From: Struthidea cinerea
Lineage: Eukaryota > Chordata > Aves > Passeriformes > Corcoracidae
Assembly: GCA_013397865.1 (NCBI GenBank)
Contig: VZTI01004546.1
Coordinates: 36,542-100,541, forward strand
DNA: 64,000 nucleotides
Direction of reading: 5' to 3'
Shown piece after piece: positions 1 through 12,969 of the stretch. Each line of letters begins with the position of its first letter. Positions within the stretch are counted from its first letter, which is position 1. The notes under the pieces were generated by a model that had not been told where the DNA came from, did not search any database, and saw only the letters and a program-made list of their open reading frames with translations. The translations under genes were made by a program, and so were the position numbers.

Positions 1-154
1 TCTGCCCGTGCCCAGGCTCTGCCCATGCCCAGGCTCTGCCCATTCCCAGGCTCTGCCCGTGCCCAGCTCTGCCCATGCCCAGGCTCTGCCCATGCCAGGC
101 TCTGCCCATGCCCAGCTCTGCCCGTGCCCAGGCTCTGCCCGTGTCCAGGCTCTG
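1..154. repeat. GC-rich minisatellite, period about 17 bp
   Basis: Nine or so imperfect copies of CCCAGGCTCTGCCCATG and shortened variants run from the window edge to about 154. The array continues leftwards out of view. It makes long open frames in several phases (repeats of PCPGSA or QALPMP), which are a by-product of the repeat and not coding evidence. Confidence 0.9.
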
Positions 155-2231
155 CAGGATGCGCTGCTGCGTGCAAGTGTGCCACAGCCTCACCCTGCAC
201 AGCTGCCTGCAGCAAGGACAGTGCTGTGGCAGAGAGCTCCAGACTCTCCACACTCTCCTCCACATCCGATCACCCTGAAGAAGTGGCCTTTAGAGAGGCC
301 TTCCACTCCTCTTGGCCTGGGCATCCAATTCTCACCGTCAGGCCAGCAAGCATTCCAATTCAGTGATCCTTGAGGGACGTGGGCTCCTCAAGTGGAGCCA
401 CCCCCCAGGTTGATCCTTAGCACCCATCTGTCTGCTGACCAAAGCTGGACAAGCTCTGGGGCAAAAAACTGCCAAGCTTTTGGCTGCACCATCCCAGCCT
501 AGACCTGCACCTACGTACCAGCTCTCAGCTCCTGTGCATGTGGAGACGATTACAGGCTCCACATTTACCCTTTAACTCAAATTATGATTACATTCTGTTG
601 ACAGCACTTAGCACATTTTCTTGGCTTGTGGAGGCCAAACTGTGCTCTCAGTTACCCCGTGGGCGTTACCTCCTGGAAGGCAGCAGGATGGTAAGGGTTG
701 GTGAAGACAGAAATTTCTCCAGGGTTCCTAAAATGAGTATTTGTGGCCAGATGCTGATTATAAACCAGGCAGAATAGTTGAAGAACTGTAAAATTTGAGA
801 GGAAAACATTGTTTCAGGTTTTTCAGAAGAGCCTGGGAAGTTTTAGGTGCAAAAACCTCTGTTTCCCTAAGGGAAATATTTCTTCTCATATTCAGCTAGA
901 CAGCAAAACTTCTATTTTTATTAAATGCCAAAACCCTAAGAGAAGCAGCAGCCACTGCCCCATGCAGGTCTCAGCAACATGCGAGCTGTGTAAGCACAAC
1001 CACACCGCTCATCTGCCCCAGGTCCCAGCATTTGTGCAAAAACAGATCCCAGTAGGAGCATCTTTGTTCTTGGAGAGGGCTTGGCCCTGATATTTCAGGA
1101 GGGCAGCAGATCTAGAAAGAGGTGAAGTCAGATGAATGACTTCACATTTCCCTTGCACTGACCTGCAGCTCCTGTGCACAAGTCAGCTCTGCCAAGTGCA
1201 CAGCGGCTCTGTGCTCTCCGCACCCATGGGGGGACAGGCAGATGTGCAGCACCCGCCGGGTCAAACACCAGCACGCAGCTGGAGAAAGCAGCTCCAAGAA
1301 AATTTTCTCTGTCAGGGCAAGACCTGGCTGTTCACCAGCCGCCCCCCACCCCCAGCCTTCTCTTCCTGGGAAGGAAAGCTGGCAGGTAGGCTGGAAGCAA
1401 GTCAGAGCAGCCTGGGCCAGATTCCCACAGGGGTTTCGAAACAGCCCTGTAAACCAGTGAGATTCCCTCTCCAGTTCCCATCAGCCTGAGAGACGACACA
1501 GAACAAGCCTGCAGGGCTGTGGGAAGAAGCCCCAAGCTGAGCCATGAAACCAGGGATTAGGTGGTCGGAGTGGGAGAAGCTTGGCATTTTTTAGCCCTTT
1601 CCCAAAGCCATGGAGTAAATAAGGGTGTAAATATGCTGATGTGACACGTTCTTCCTGTAGCCCCTTTGGGTAATGGCCTCGATCCTCTCCACAAGGTGCA
1701 AGGTCAGGGGATGCCCACAGGAGGAGCCAGCACTGCCCCATAAGCAGGCAGGGCCTGCTGGGCACAGAGACCATAAACACCAAGGGAAGGACATCCATTA
1801 CACATTGGCACGGCCAGAGGGAAGGCCTGTGGCCAAGGTGGATGTTTGGACCACAGCAAACGGCCTGGCAAATGGCCTGGCACAGCGGGGTGAGGGAATC
1901 CTGAGAGGGTGAGGAGTGAGGAGTGGGGAGGTGCAATGAAAGAGTCAAGAGAAGCACCATCTGTTGCAAGAAGCAGGTGCAAGGCATGCCAAGAGCTGAG
2001 GCTGCAGACACACTGCTCTTCACATCGCTTCCCTGCTCCAGATTTGCCTCGTCAGACCCACCCCGTGGTGTGTTGTCCTCTGGGGTGTTTAACATGTGCT
2101 GCAAAACACCTGGCAGCGTAACCTGCTTCTGCCATTTGGATGGAAAGATCTTGACTTCTACATCTCCTGATTGTTTTAGATTTAATTTCTCAGTCTTTAA
2201 CAATGCAGCAAGAAGGGCAGGGGGATTAGAC

Positions 2232-2330
2232 ACCTTCTAGTGGGAGGTGTCCCTGCCCATGGCAGGGGCTTGAAATTAGATGATCTTTAAGGTCCCTTCC
2301 AACCCAAACCATCCCACGATTCTCTGATGA
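2232..2330 (+). mobile_element. CR1 LINE 3' fragment
   Basis: It carries the bird CR1 tail: GGTGTCCCTGCCCATGGCAG, then GATGATCTTTAAGGTCCC and TTCCAACCCAAACCATCC, ending in a decayed ATTCT-type repeat. It is 5'-truncated, as nearly all CR1 copies are. Confidence 0.85.
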
Positions 2331-5300
2331 GACTTGTGTGTCGTGAGCCTGCTGAGTAGGAGTGCCTATGGAAAAGCTGATGGAAGGAGCAGTTCAGCTG
2401 CAGCCTGGAGCATCGCTGCAGCGACAGGGACTGGTTCCTGGCAACACCAGACCTTGTGCTCAGGGCTGGGGGCAGAGTGCCAGTGAGAACGTGGCTGTGG
2501 TGCCAGAGGAACAGCAAGGGAAAACTGCCATGCAAAGGCCTGCATGGTGCTAACACAGGGGCCAGGTATGAGGAAAGAGTTTCTCGTGAGGGGATCCCTG
2601 TGCCATCAATGTCCACAGTGAGGCTGGTCTCGTGCCCAGGTTTCTTCCTTACCACCTTCACCTGGGAAGCTGAGCAGTGTCCTAAGGTCCCTGAGCTTTG
2701 CTATCAGTCTGAACACAGTCTCAAGGCTGATGAATAATTGCCTCATACCTCATAGTGCTCAGCTTTGACCTCATCAGGTAGATTGTGGCAGCACAGGATT
2801 TATCCCTCTGTGTCCCTGAAATAGGAATATTTCATGGATCAGAACTGAAGGGGAAGGGGAATGAGCGGAGTCCCCCCCACACGGCCAAGCTCCAGGTCAC
2901 TGCTCTGTGCAGAGGGATGGAAGGAGAAGGTGACCTGAACCTGTGCAGCCGTAGGTGTTTGAGTGTGTGTGTGCAGGGCCTCAGAGACAGCCATGGGGAG
3001 GGCATCGAATCCTGGCAGCTGAATTTCAGAGCTGGCCCCAAATTCTCGCTCCAAACACCGTCACACACAGACCACCATTCAGCATTTCCACCTTGCCTGC
3101 TGTCAGGCAGGCCCCAGCCCTCGGTGTCCCCACGGCAGCGCAGAGCAGAGCCCAGAGAGCAAGTGCAGAGAGCAGCTGAAGGGGGACAGAGGCTCCTCAT
3201 GGATCTCCCCAAATCTTCCACCAAAGCAGTTGTGGCAGGGACTCACTGAAAATGCCCCTGGGACGGGATCTCTGCTTTGAAGGAAAGGGGGAAGCATTTT
3301 TCCTCCCATCAGGCCTGTTTTGTCCAAGCAGGGAGAGGTGTGGTGGCCCTGGGGGCTGGCTGGCACACTCACACACACGGCAGGGAGCCTGGTGAGGCAG
3401 GGCTGGCGCAAGGTGGGCAGCAGCAGCGGCGGCTCTGGCAGCTCTGTGCTCTCAGGCGTGCCCCAGGCGGGCTGGCAGTGCCGAGCAGCACCCTGGCAAG
3501 GGATGTGCAGGGTCTCCCACCACAAAAGGCACCTCATATTCCCCAGCAGCTGCTCAGAGATCTGTCTGGAGCTGTTGAGGCAAAGGGAGAATGCAGAAGT
3601 AAGAGCTGTGGCCCTGCTGCGGCCACGGCCGAGTCCCACGGAGCAGGGACCGAAGGCAGGGGCCAGGGCTCCTCCTGCCTTGGCGCACTCAGAGCAGACC
3701 CCGGTGCTGGCAGGGAGCGTGGCCTGGCAGTGTCCTGCCTTCCCAGCCCCCAGCAGGGCCAAGGTGGCTGCCGGGGCACAGGCAGGGCTGGGGAATGAAT
3801 GGCTGCTCCCCAGGACCGGCTCAAAAAGCTGGAGGCCTCCGGGCTACAGCCAAAATAGCAACAATCTGCCCCAGAAGCGCTGCTCCTCTGGGAAATCTCC
3901 AGCCCATCTCTGACACGGACGTGATGAGGAACCAGTTCAGAGAGGCCATGCGGGCCTCGCCCATCCCCTCCACCTGAGATGACCCCGCTGTTTCCTATCT
4001 CCCCGGGTTCTCCCTCCCCATCCACATCCCTGCCAGCTCCTCCGCCCATCAGACAAAGGAGATAAATCACTTGGAAAGAGCAAATCTCCATTCATTTAAA
4101 AACCTTTTAATTTATTTTTTAAAAATAGCACTAATAAATTAAAAACGTCTCCCAGAGCGGCTGAATCCAAAACCCTCTGGCTCCAGGCATTTTATCTGCC
4201 TAACCTTGCCTCACAGGAAATGCCCTTACCACAGCACCCGTCCCATTATCCGGGTAATTAGTGGAGTCTGTAAATGCAGAGCAGAGCTGGAACCTACCAA
4301 CTCCTCTGGAGAGTTGGATTTTCTATGAGAGAAAAAAAAAAAGAAAGAAAATTAATATAAAGTACACCTTGGGCAATGAAGGCAGGAAGAAGGAAATGGG
4401 AAATATCTCCAGTACAGCTCATACCAGGGTTGTTTAACACCTTAAGGGTCAGGCAGCCTTTGCTGTTCTCCTGGAAAACTGTCTGCCACAATGCTACCTT
4501 GCTCCTCAAGTGGATTTTTCTCCATCAGCATGTTTAATTTGAAGCCTTTTGTGCAGTCTCTTGATGCTAATCCCAAACCTGTGCAATTCCCAAAGCAGCT
4601 GATGGATTTGACCCCCAAAGGATGCCCTGTTTGCTGCACTGAGCTGCTCTGGTACTTCCTCGGCATCCTGATGCTCCAGCGCTGCAGGGCAGGCATGGGT
4701 CCCCAGCTCAACAGAGGCAGCTTGGTTGTATGATCCCAACCTGCCCTGCCAGAAGATGGAAGGGACTTCAGCAGATTGAGGGGATGGAGAAAGGAAGGGG
4801 ATGGGGCTTTTTGGAAAGAGGGCCACAGCTCAGGGCCCTGGTTGCATGGCTCCCTGTGCCTGTCCCAGAACAGAGCTATGACATTCATTGTCTGCTCTGA
4901 TCACTGTGTAAGTGGAAAGTGACTTTTCCAAGCAGAGAAAGTCACCTGTGAAACCGAACTGGCAGATGCAGCTGGCACTGACCAGGAGCACAGAGACCAG
5001 ACCCTGTCTGACTCCGACCAGGCCCTGCTCCCAGTTTGCTGCAGGAGCCTGGAATGTGCCCTCCCTGGTGCAGCTCAGCTCCGAGCCAGTCGGTACCTCG
5101 TAACCAGGCTGAGCTTTGGCAGAACACAACCCCAGTCAGACATGACATTTTGCAGGTTTATAAAGAAAAAAAGAGAGGAAGTGAAGGCAGTTCAGGTGAA
5201 AAGGTAGTTCTGGAGCACTTTTCCATGGCTCCACTGTAAGGCTTATCTCCATCACAGGACTCTGCCTGTTCTCCCTCTGCCCACCAAATCCCCACACCCC

Positions 5301-6629
5301 CCTCTTGCACCTGGCCAGCTCTCCAGCCTGGCTCCCCCCACCACTGATCCTGCAACGACCAACACCACTGAGGCCCTCCAAGCTCCAGCCTCTGGGTCTG
5401 CAGACATGCTGTGACCCATCAGAGGTCCTCAGCTCCTCTGGCTCTTTGGGTTCCCTTTTGCCCAAAGCCTTTCCTTGTTCCCAGAGCCTTTCCTGGAGCA
5501 GGTGCCCGTGCCTCTGCCTCCCGAGGTGTGTGAGTGTGAATTGGTGCCTGTGCAAAGGAGGAGCGACCCTTGCAGGCAGCAGAGGCAGCTGGGGGACGTT
5601 TTCACCATGGATGTGCTGATGCCCAGAAGCTCTGCCTCCATCCCACGCTCCCTCCTACAAGCAGCAGAGCTCCAGGGGCTGATCCCCATCCATTTGTGCA
5701 CCTCGGGGAGCAGGCAGAAATCCCCAGCTTCTTTCCTGCAGTCGGGGAATGCTCTGCTGTAGACCAGGCTTCCTCAAGCCTTGCCTTCCTCTCCAGCCTG
5801 GCAAAGAGCAGCCTCCTCCTGCCCTCCTGAGCCATCAGCTCCGTGGATGTCCCTGTGTGTCCCAGCACCGAGGTCCCTGGGCAGTGCCTTTGTGTCTGAA
5901 TGCGCATGGCAGAGTGCTAAACACATCGAAGGTTAGCTCACTGCCTTTGTCAGTCACAGAGCAGACCGGAGTCCCGCTGGAACAGCCCCACACCGGCACT
6001 GCCGGGACTTTCAGCGGAGATCAGAGCTGTACTGGGAGGGATTGGCGGCTGCAGGGCTACAAGGCACAACCCAAGACGGTCCCCCCGTCCCAGCAATGGT
6101 CCATCAGAGCCACAGAAACCCTGTGAAGTGCTGCAGCACCGTGTCAGTGAGAGGCTGAGACGTTTCCAGGCCAGGCTGTCAGAATGAATCCTCGTCCAGA
6201 GACTGCTGCTTGCTCCTGGCAGGAATCATGTACCCTACGTACCTGACAACCTTCCCACAGTGGGCAGCCCATCTCTGCTCCTTTGGGACACACATGCACT
6301 CCCTCAAGTTCCATCGTAGCCTGGCTTCTCCTTATAACTTGCAAAAAAAATGGGGTTTTCTAGGACATGATTAATTTCCCAATGAACACACTGACCCTAG
6401 CAGATGGATCCCATGGTGGGTCATTTCTCTCTGGTTCACATGAACATCCCCGTCTTGCATGTCTTCCTTTAGGGGATGGACACATTGCCTGGAGCCAGAG
6501 AAGTGCTCTGCGTCCTTCCACATCCCCCTTCCCTCCTCTCACTTATTGGAGGCACTGGCAGCCTGTCATCCCCCAGGGCTCACACTCACTGCATGCCACT
6601 GCCAGGAGAGTGGGGTTTGGGCTGGTGCT

Positions 6630-6757
6630 ACACAACAGAAGGTGCTGGAAGCATTCAAAAAACACTTAGGGTGCTTAGGGGCATGGTTTAGTGTGGGGTT
6701 AATGGCTGGACTCAATCATCTTGGCTTTCCCAACCTTAATGAATCTGTGATTCCATA
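6630..6757 (+). mobile_element. CR1 LINE 3' fragment (diverged)
   Basis: Diverged CR1 end: GGTGCTGGAAGCATTCAAAA, then GGCTGGACTCAATCATCTTG and a final AATCTGTGATTCC. Spacing and order match the CR1 tail, but divergence is higher than in the other copies, which suggests an older insertion. Confidence 0.7.
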
Positions 6758-9700
6758 AAATATGGCACCTGGTTGTGCAGTTGCTTTTCATATTTGAACT
6801 CATCTGGCAGCTTGGCCACAAGCCATGACTGGATGTATGGAGTCTGGGTAAAGCTGTCTGGCCAGTGCTGGGCAAGAGGTCAAACTGCGTGGTCACCATG
6901 GCCCCCCTGGGCTTCCAGGCTACCAATTAAATCATTTCCAGGGCTTGATTTGCCCACAGCAAGCAGCACAACTGGCAGAGGCAGTAATTACATTTACTGG
7001 CAGCTTGATGAGGTGCCAGCATAGGACAGGTGGAAAGGCAGGTCCTCAGAGGAGGCTGCACAAAGTCCCCTCCAGGCACCGTGGTAACATCTCCAACTCC
7101 ACTGGGACTGAAATAGTCAGCAAATGTCCCATCTACAGCTTCTAATCTGACTTCATCTTCAGGTTTATTAGCTGCAAATTTGTGGTGTTTTGTGGCTTAT
7201 GGAAGAATTTATAGTACCATATAATTTTATTTTTTTTGGCTTCCTGTGTGGAACCACTAATAGTCCCTAACAGGCAGAAAATTGACCTGAGACTCTTTCC
7301 CCTCCTTCTCTCCTTTTGGCACAACTGAAGATATTAATAGTTCCAGGCTGCTTGCTGTCAGCTTCAAATCACCCTGGCAGTTAAAGCCCAAAATAACCGG
7401 GCCTTTGATGTCAACTTACTTTTATTTCTAAATAAACAACAGGGTTGGCTAAGATCTTCCAAATATGAAGCTATAGGCTCCCTCTAGCAACAGCAACAAT
7501 GGAAAGCCGGCCAGTTCACTGTGTCTTGGGCAGACAGGGTGACCTTTCAGAGGCTTTCATTTCAAGTGGAAGAACAGACAAGGCTCCTCTTGCCATCCCT
7601 CTGTCTTGCTAGAGCTGGTAACTTTGAGCCCCGCTGAGGAAAGGGATTATTCGTAGTCACTGATCTTGCACATCAGTTCTGAACCTCTTGCCTGACTGAT
7701 TTCACTTTCAATAGCCCTTGATGATGGGTAAAACTCCCTTACACCATGCTCTTTATTTCTAATTTCTTTTTTGTTACGAGGCTTCCCTATTGTTTGGCAT
7801 AGCCATGGCCATGGTGTGTTGCCATCCTTCCGCCAAGGAACGCTGCCATTGATCTGTGTTGTGCCAAAAAGGACAGCACTCCACAGCCAGGAAACCCCAC
7901 ACGTAGCACACAAAGCCTTGGGTCAGACCCCAGAGCTGGGGCAGCACTGCCAGGTCCAGCTCCCTTGGGCCGAGAGGCCTCCTGGGCCACCCCAGCCCCT
8001 GCCACAGCAGTGCCATGGGAAGGGTGAAATGGCTTTTTGCAGCTTTCCCTGCATCGTCCCAAATCTGGAAGCAGTGGGAAAGTGTCAGAGTGTGGAGCTG
8101 GGGATGCAAAGCATTGCCCAAGTACCTCAGACAAGGCAGGGAGAGGAAGGGGACCCTTCAAGGTGTTTGCTACAGCACCTCCATTTCCTACATCCACCAG
8201 CTCCTGGAGAGGGTTTGTTAATGGTGGGCAGTTCACTGACGTGCTCGGTGGAGGAAATTTTGTGGCCACTGGAATCAAAAAGCAAAATCATCCCTGACCC
8301 AGCGAGCCGTGAGTCCTTCCAATCCGCCTTGACCCTGTGCTGGGGAAGAAGCCCCGGAGACCCACCACGGGGCACGTGGGCTGGGCCAAGCTCCCCATGG
8401 GGGAGCAGGCAGAGAGGAGATGTCTGGGACAGATGGAGCCCTGCTGGCACCTGTGCAAAGACCTGAGGACTGAATTTCACTAAATGAACAGAAGCTTCCC
8501 CACTGACAGGAACACCACGGTGGAGGTTCAGTGCTGTTTCTGTGTCATTGCTTGGACCAGAGCTCAACTCCAGCTCTGTGAAAGAAGGAGAAGGGACAGG
8601 GAATTTTTTCTCGCATCATGGTTTGGGTCTGAGCTTTGGGAAGAGTGCAGGGAAGAGATGACACCTGAGGACCATCCTGAGTGCTGGTTTCTTCCAACCC
8701 CCTCCAGCCAGCTGAACCCCATGAACTGGGCAGAGCTTGGTCGGGAGCAGCGCTGGAGACAAGTCAGGGCGGTGAGAGCAGCACACGATCCAGAGCAGCC
8801 ACCTGCAAGCAGCACTCAGACCTGTTCCCCAGAACAGCTGGGTTGTTTTCCAGGAGGGAGGCTCACCTCCCCAAAACCCAGGAAGCAAGGGCAGGAGCGA
8901 GCACAGGCACCTTGTCTCCTCTGAGCAGAGCAGGGTCACTGGCAGCCGGGATGGAGCAGCATGACTACACCTGGTTGCATTTCCACTTTCCAACAAGCCC
9001 AGTGCCTACCAGCATTCCAAGATGGGCTTTTACCCAGCGGGAGCTGCTGAACACAATGAATGCTCTTTGTATCTGTCAAGTGCAGAGGGGAGGGAGGCCC
9101 CGGGATGCTGCCAGGGCTGGGAACGGTGTGTGTTCGCTCAGGAAGAGCTGGTCCTGTACATACTTGCACACATCCGGAGGTACAAACAGAACCTTCATCT
9201 GCTGATGAAAGACCAGCCTGCCTGGAAGAGATGCAGGCTGGAAAGGAAACACATTTTTAAAGACAGGAGCAAATATTACAGCACAGTGAATTATTCCTGG
9301 TAAATAATACTGGTTGCAGATCTAAGATCCCTTGTTCTGTTAGTGAATCACAGGTGAGCCAAGCCTCCTCTCTCTTGGACAATGTTTTGCATCTGTCGGC
9401 AGCTCCCAGACACGTCAGGTGTCACTGGGGAGAAACAGCCCTGTGCCATCACAGGAAGCCTCCACAGTGACACAGCGGTGATGGGCTGAATGTCCCCCGG
9501 GGCTGGGGCTCACAGCGCCTCTTCTCCAGGGACCGTCCCTTGGCATCACGCAGGCTCCTCCCAGCCCCTGTTTGTGGTGCAGGGGAGGGAGGTGGCACAG
9601 GCAGATACCTCTGCAGCTTCCTGCTCCCTGTGGAATCTCCCTCTCACTTCAGGGAGTCACTGCAGGGTGAAATTTTTAAAGGTATTATGCACCTTATGTG

Positions 9701-10286
9701 CATAATTTGGGGCTGTCAGTTGACTTAGGCTGCTAATGCTTCTGATTTCAACCAGTGCAGTGATCTGGAGGTTAATCAGATTTGCTCGATGCTTTGAAAA
9801 TGCCCAGTGGGGTCCTGCCTGCACTTCCCATTGCTCGTTCACTTGGGAAATCCACTCCCGTACCTCCCTGAGCAGCAGAGAAGGGAGGTGTCACTCACAG
9901 TCCTGCCCCTGGTAACCAAGCCCTGCAACGAGAGCCCTCGGCCAGGCCCTGGTGGAACCTGGCAGGTGCCATCTACAGACACTGGCCAAGAGCATCCAAG
10001 CAGCTGATAGGGAGCCACAGGCAGAGAGTGAGGCTATGAGCAGTCATGTGTTGGGCTATTTATTCTTGAACAGATCAATTTGGGCTCCAGCAGAGAAGAC
10101 TGAGGAAAATCACTGATGTGCTTGGAGCCAGATGAGAACAGAGTGTGTCAGAGCGAGCCCAGGGAGAGGCAGAGCTCTCCTGTCTAACAGATGTGAGGTG
10201 GCGTGAGGAGGGGACACATCACTCCTGTTCCGCTCCTGGGCCCTGGGACAGGCTCAGCAGCTTCAGGTGTGCTGGGACCCTGCCGA

Positions 10287-10686
10287 TGTCGCTGTAACGG
10301 TGAGAAATTGTAGGTGCTAAAAAGCCAGAAGCAGAGAAATTCTTCAGCCTTTTCTCAATATTCTGTGAGCAGACTGTCTTTCCTATGTAAACTGTTTTAA
10401 ACAAGGTCACTGTTTCATAAACTTCTTTCACCTGCAAGCTGTTTTGCAAGATTGTTATGGCTTTGACTTTGAAAATATTTTAGAATAAGTATTTTAAAAC
10501 TTGGCCAGTCCTCTCAAGGGGTGGATGGCCGAGGAACTAATTACTTACTGCCACTCAACACACTTTTTGTGATCTATCCTATATAGTAGTCAAAAAATTA
10601 TTAAAACAAGAAGCTTCAGCTTCCACTTGTTCATGAGCCTGGACTCTGTGTCGTTTTCTTTATGCGCCTCGGACGTAACAGCGACA
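10287..10686 (-). mobile_element. LTR-like element copy A, 13-bp inverted ends, complete
   Basis: Starts TGTCGCTGTAACG (10287-10299) and ends CGTAACAGCGACA (10674-10686), a 12/13 match as inverted repeats. The body, read on the minus strand, matches 24288-24661 almost throughout (for example GGCCATCCACCCCTTGAGAG and AAAGACAGTCTGCTCACAGA). Length of 400 bp, TG...CA ends and a TATA-like box fit a solo LTR of an endogenous retrovirus. A non-autonomous DNA transposon is the alternative. No gene is inside. Confidence 0.75.
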
Positions 10687-11040
10687 AGAAATAACAACAC
10701 GAAGCCAGGATCCAAGAAAGAAAAGCTCCGTATTAATTAATTAAATCAACCTTTTATAACATGGATCACAAAGAGTGTGTTGAATGGCATAAGACAGTTG
10801 GGTGCTCGGCCATCCACCCCTTGAGGGGATTGGTCAAGCTCTAAGACACTTATTCCAAAATATCAGAAAGCCAGAACCATAACAATCCTGCATAACAAAC
10901 CCAGGTGCAAGATAAAAAGTTAGTTTACAAAAACCCATAGCAGTGTTTATCACAGCTTTCATGAGAAACTCAGAGCTCTCACAGAATGCTGCAGAAAACT
11001 GGAAAATCCCTCTGCTAAAGCTTTTCAGCATCCACATGCC
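10687..11040 (+). mobile_element. LTR-like element copy B, head-to-head with copy A
   Basis: Related to the copy at 32801: both contain CAAAAACCC(A/G)TAGCAGTGTT and AAAGCTTTTCAGCATC. It also shares the GGCCATCCACCCCTTGAG block with copies A and D. Its own first ~20 bases are missing or overlap the end of copy A, so A and B form an inverted pair with their 5' ends together. Right end approximate. Confidence 0.65.
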
Positions 11041-12900
11041 ACCGCACTGCAGGGTGGGCACTGGGCAGGCAGAGCTCACGGTCTGACCACCAGCCCTGTG
11101 CTCCTTCCCTGATGATTGCCAGAACTGCCAGCTATTAGACAACATGAACCCTTTCTGGATCCTACAGGAGCAGGGTTCATTGGCTCAAATCCCTACACAT
11201 AGCACCAGCATCCACATCCCTGAGTAACTGGAGGAGGGAAAACTGCCCTCGGTGTCAGGGGACAAACCCTGCCAAATCAGGACCTGCCACAGCACCTGGG
11301 CTTCTCGGGGAATCCAGCAACAAGCTGTGGACCTTGTCAGAGCTACACAAGACAAAATCCGCCCACGACAACCTCATTCCCTATTTTCCTTTTCGATTTG
11401 TGCCCTATCTTGTAATTCCATGATAAGCATTCCCTAACACTTAAATCATATAAGCCGGAAGTCCTGGAAGGACCAATTTGGAAAGACTGTCTGGGTTGAT
11501 TTCCCACGTAAACACCTTCAGGGCAAAGCTGAGGTGGTGCCACAGAGTCGTTCCCAAGCAGGGGCACTGGTAGTGAGGGAACATGTAAGAGACAAAGGGG
11601 CCAAGAGAGATCATAACGTAATGACCGTGCCTGAGCCCAGACAATGAGAATTACAGGGTAATTGGGCAGCAGCTCATCGCTGTGTAAATGCTCAGTTATT
11701 TCTGTTCCATAAACCACAATCCAGGTTACATGGTAATTACTTTGAGGTTCGTTAAGAGTAATTATACAGTAATCTCCAGGAGCCAGTAACCATGTTCCAA
11801 AGTACCTACCTCTTAAAACTTGGTGAGTGTCGTGCAGGTAGGAAGCAGCCGCATGGTTTTCAGACTTCAGTGAATTGGAAAGTGGGATGGCCAGGATAGG
11901 GGCAAATGTTACTGTGACAGCCAAAATTGCCTTCCAAGGAGAATGTTGGGCCTGCTAGAGGAGGAGTGCTGCACACCCAAAGCCCAGCCAGTCTCCATGG
12001 GCACCCTCCAGCAGGATTGGTGCCTCTGGAGGGCTGCTCCTCCCAGGTTGCCAGCAGTGCCCCATGGGTCAAATAAATCCTTTTCCAGAGGTTAAGCCCA
12101 TCCTTGGAGAACAAACACAACTCCTGAGATTTCATTCGGACTCAGATGTCTCTTTCAGTTGTCAAGTCAGGGTGGGTAAATTCTACGCCTGTCATTACAA
12201 CCAACATAGCATATCTTATTCGTTTCACTGAACAGCAAATCAGACTTAATACTCAACAGTGTCAGTACCTCTTGCACATCACTTCCAGCTTTGGCTTATA
12301 AATTCCAATGTGGGGTTGACCCCAACCATCAGAAGAAGACCTAAGTCTTCCCACAGACTCCTCTTCCCACTGGTCCCAGTCACAGCATATCCCAGTGGCA
12401 GGGAGACCCGGTGTCCCCAGGACAAACACTGAGGGAATGGTCCCCTGATCCCCTCTGCGCCACAGGGCGAGGGGGCCCGGAGAAGCCCTTCATGGGACCC
12501 ACACAACTGATGCTGTGCATTTTTCTTGTCCTTCAAAGAATCCCATTTTGACCTGGAAAGGCAAGAAAAATTACTCAGAGCCAAAGCCCCGGGGGTGAGC
12601 TCCTGGGAGAAGGGGCCAGGCCCTCAGGAGATGGGGAGCAGCAGCACTGCCCAGTGCTGGGCATGGGGCACTTGGCGGGGAGGAGTCCCATGGCAGCAGC
12701 CATGGCTGGGACTGGCTGTCACCTGACAGTGCTGCAGGAATGTGTGAGACTGTGCTTCCAGGCAGTGGCTGGATCAGCATGGTAGGAAAAACCTGCCTCC
12801 CATGTTAACGACCAAGTTTCCGTGGCTTCAGAGCACAGATACACGTGGTTGAGCTCCTGCAGAAATGTTAATTAATGTTTTTCCCTTCTCTGTCTCTCAG

Positions 12901-12969
12901 GGATCTGAACTACAACGAGCTGCTGGAATTCCCCGGGGCTATCAGGACGCTGGGCCGACTGCAGGAGCT
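12901..12969 (+). CDS. LGR6: LGR6 exon: single LRR (first in window)
   Basis: Acceptor TGTCTCTCAG ends at 12900 and donor GTGAG starts at 12970. The leading G completes a leucine codon from the previous exon. It then encodes DLNYNELLEFPGAIRTLGRL and QE, with CT of the last leucine split by a phase-2 intron. This is the standard one-repeat-per-exon arrangement of the LGR ectodomain, with LRR consensus leucines in place. 69 nt. Confidence 0.95.

Larger units (their letters stand above)
155..12900 (+). other. Intron upstream of the first visible LGR6 exon (incomplete)
   Basis: No LRR-coding exon with proper splice borders could be found here, although at least four to six upstream LGR6 exons must exist. 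It is therefore read as one long intron whose 5' exon lies left of the window. Contents listed separately: two CR1 tails and an inverted pair of TGTCGCTG-ended elements. The rest is unremarkable single-copy-looking sequence. Confidence 0.65.

Noticed and set aside
8..373. Three overlapping + frames of up to 121 codons at the window start
   Set aside because: They are the translation of the minisatellite in different phases plus random extension; no start context, splice or homology.
9657..9842. Possible conserved non-coding element (TGCATAATTTGGGGC region)
   Set aside because: No support without a cross-species alignment.
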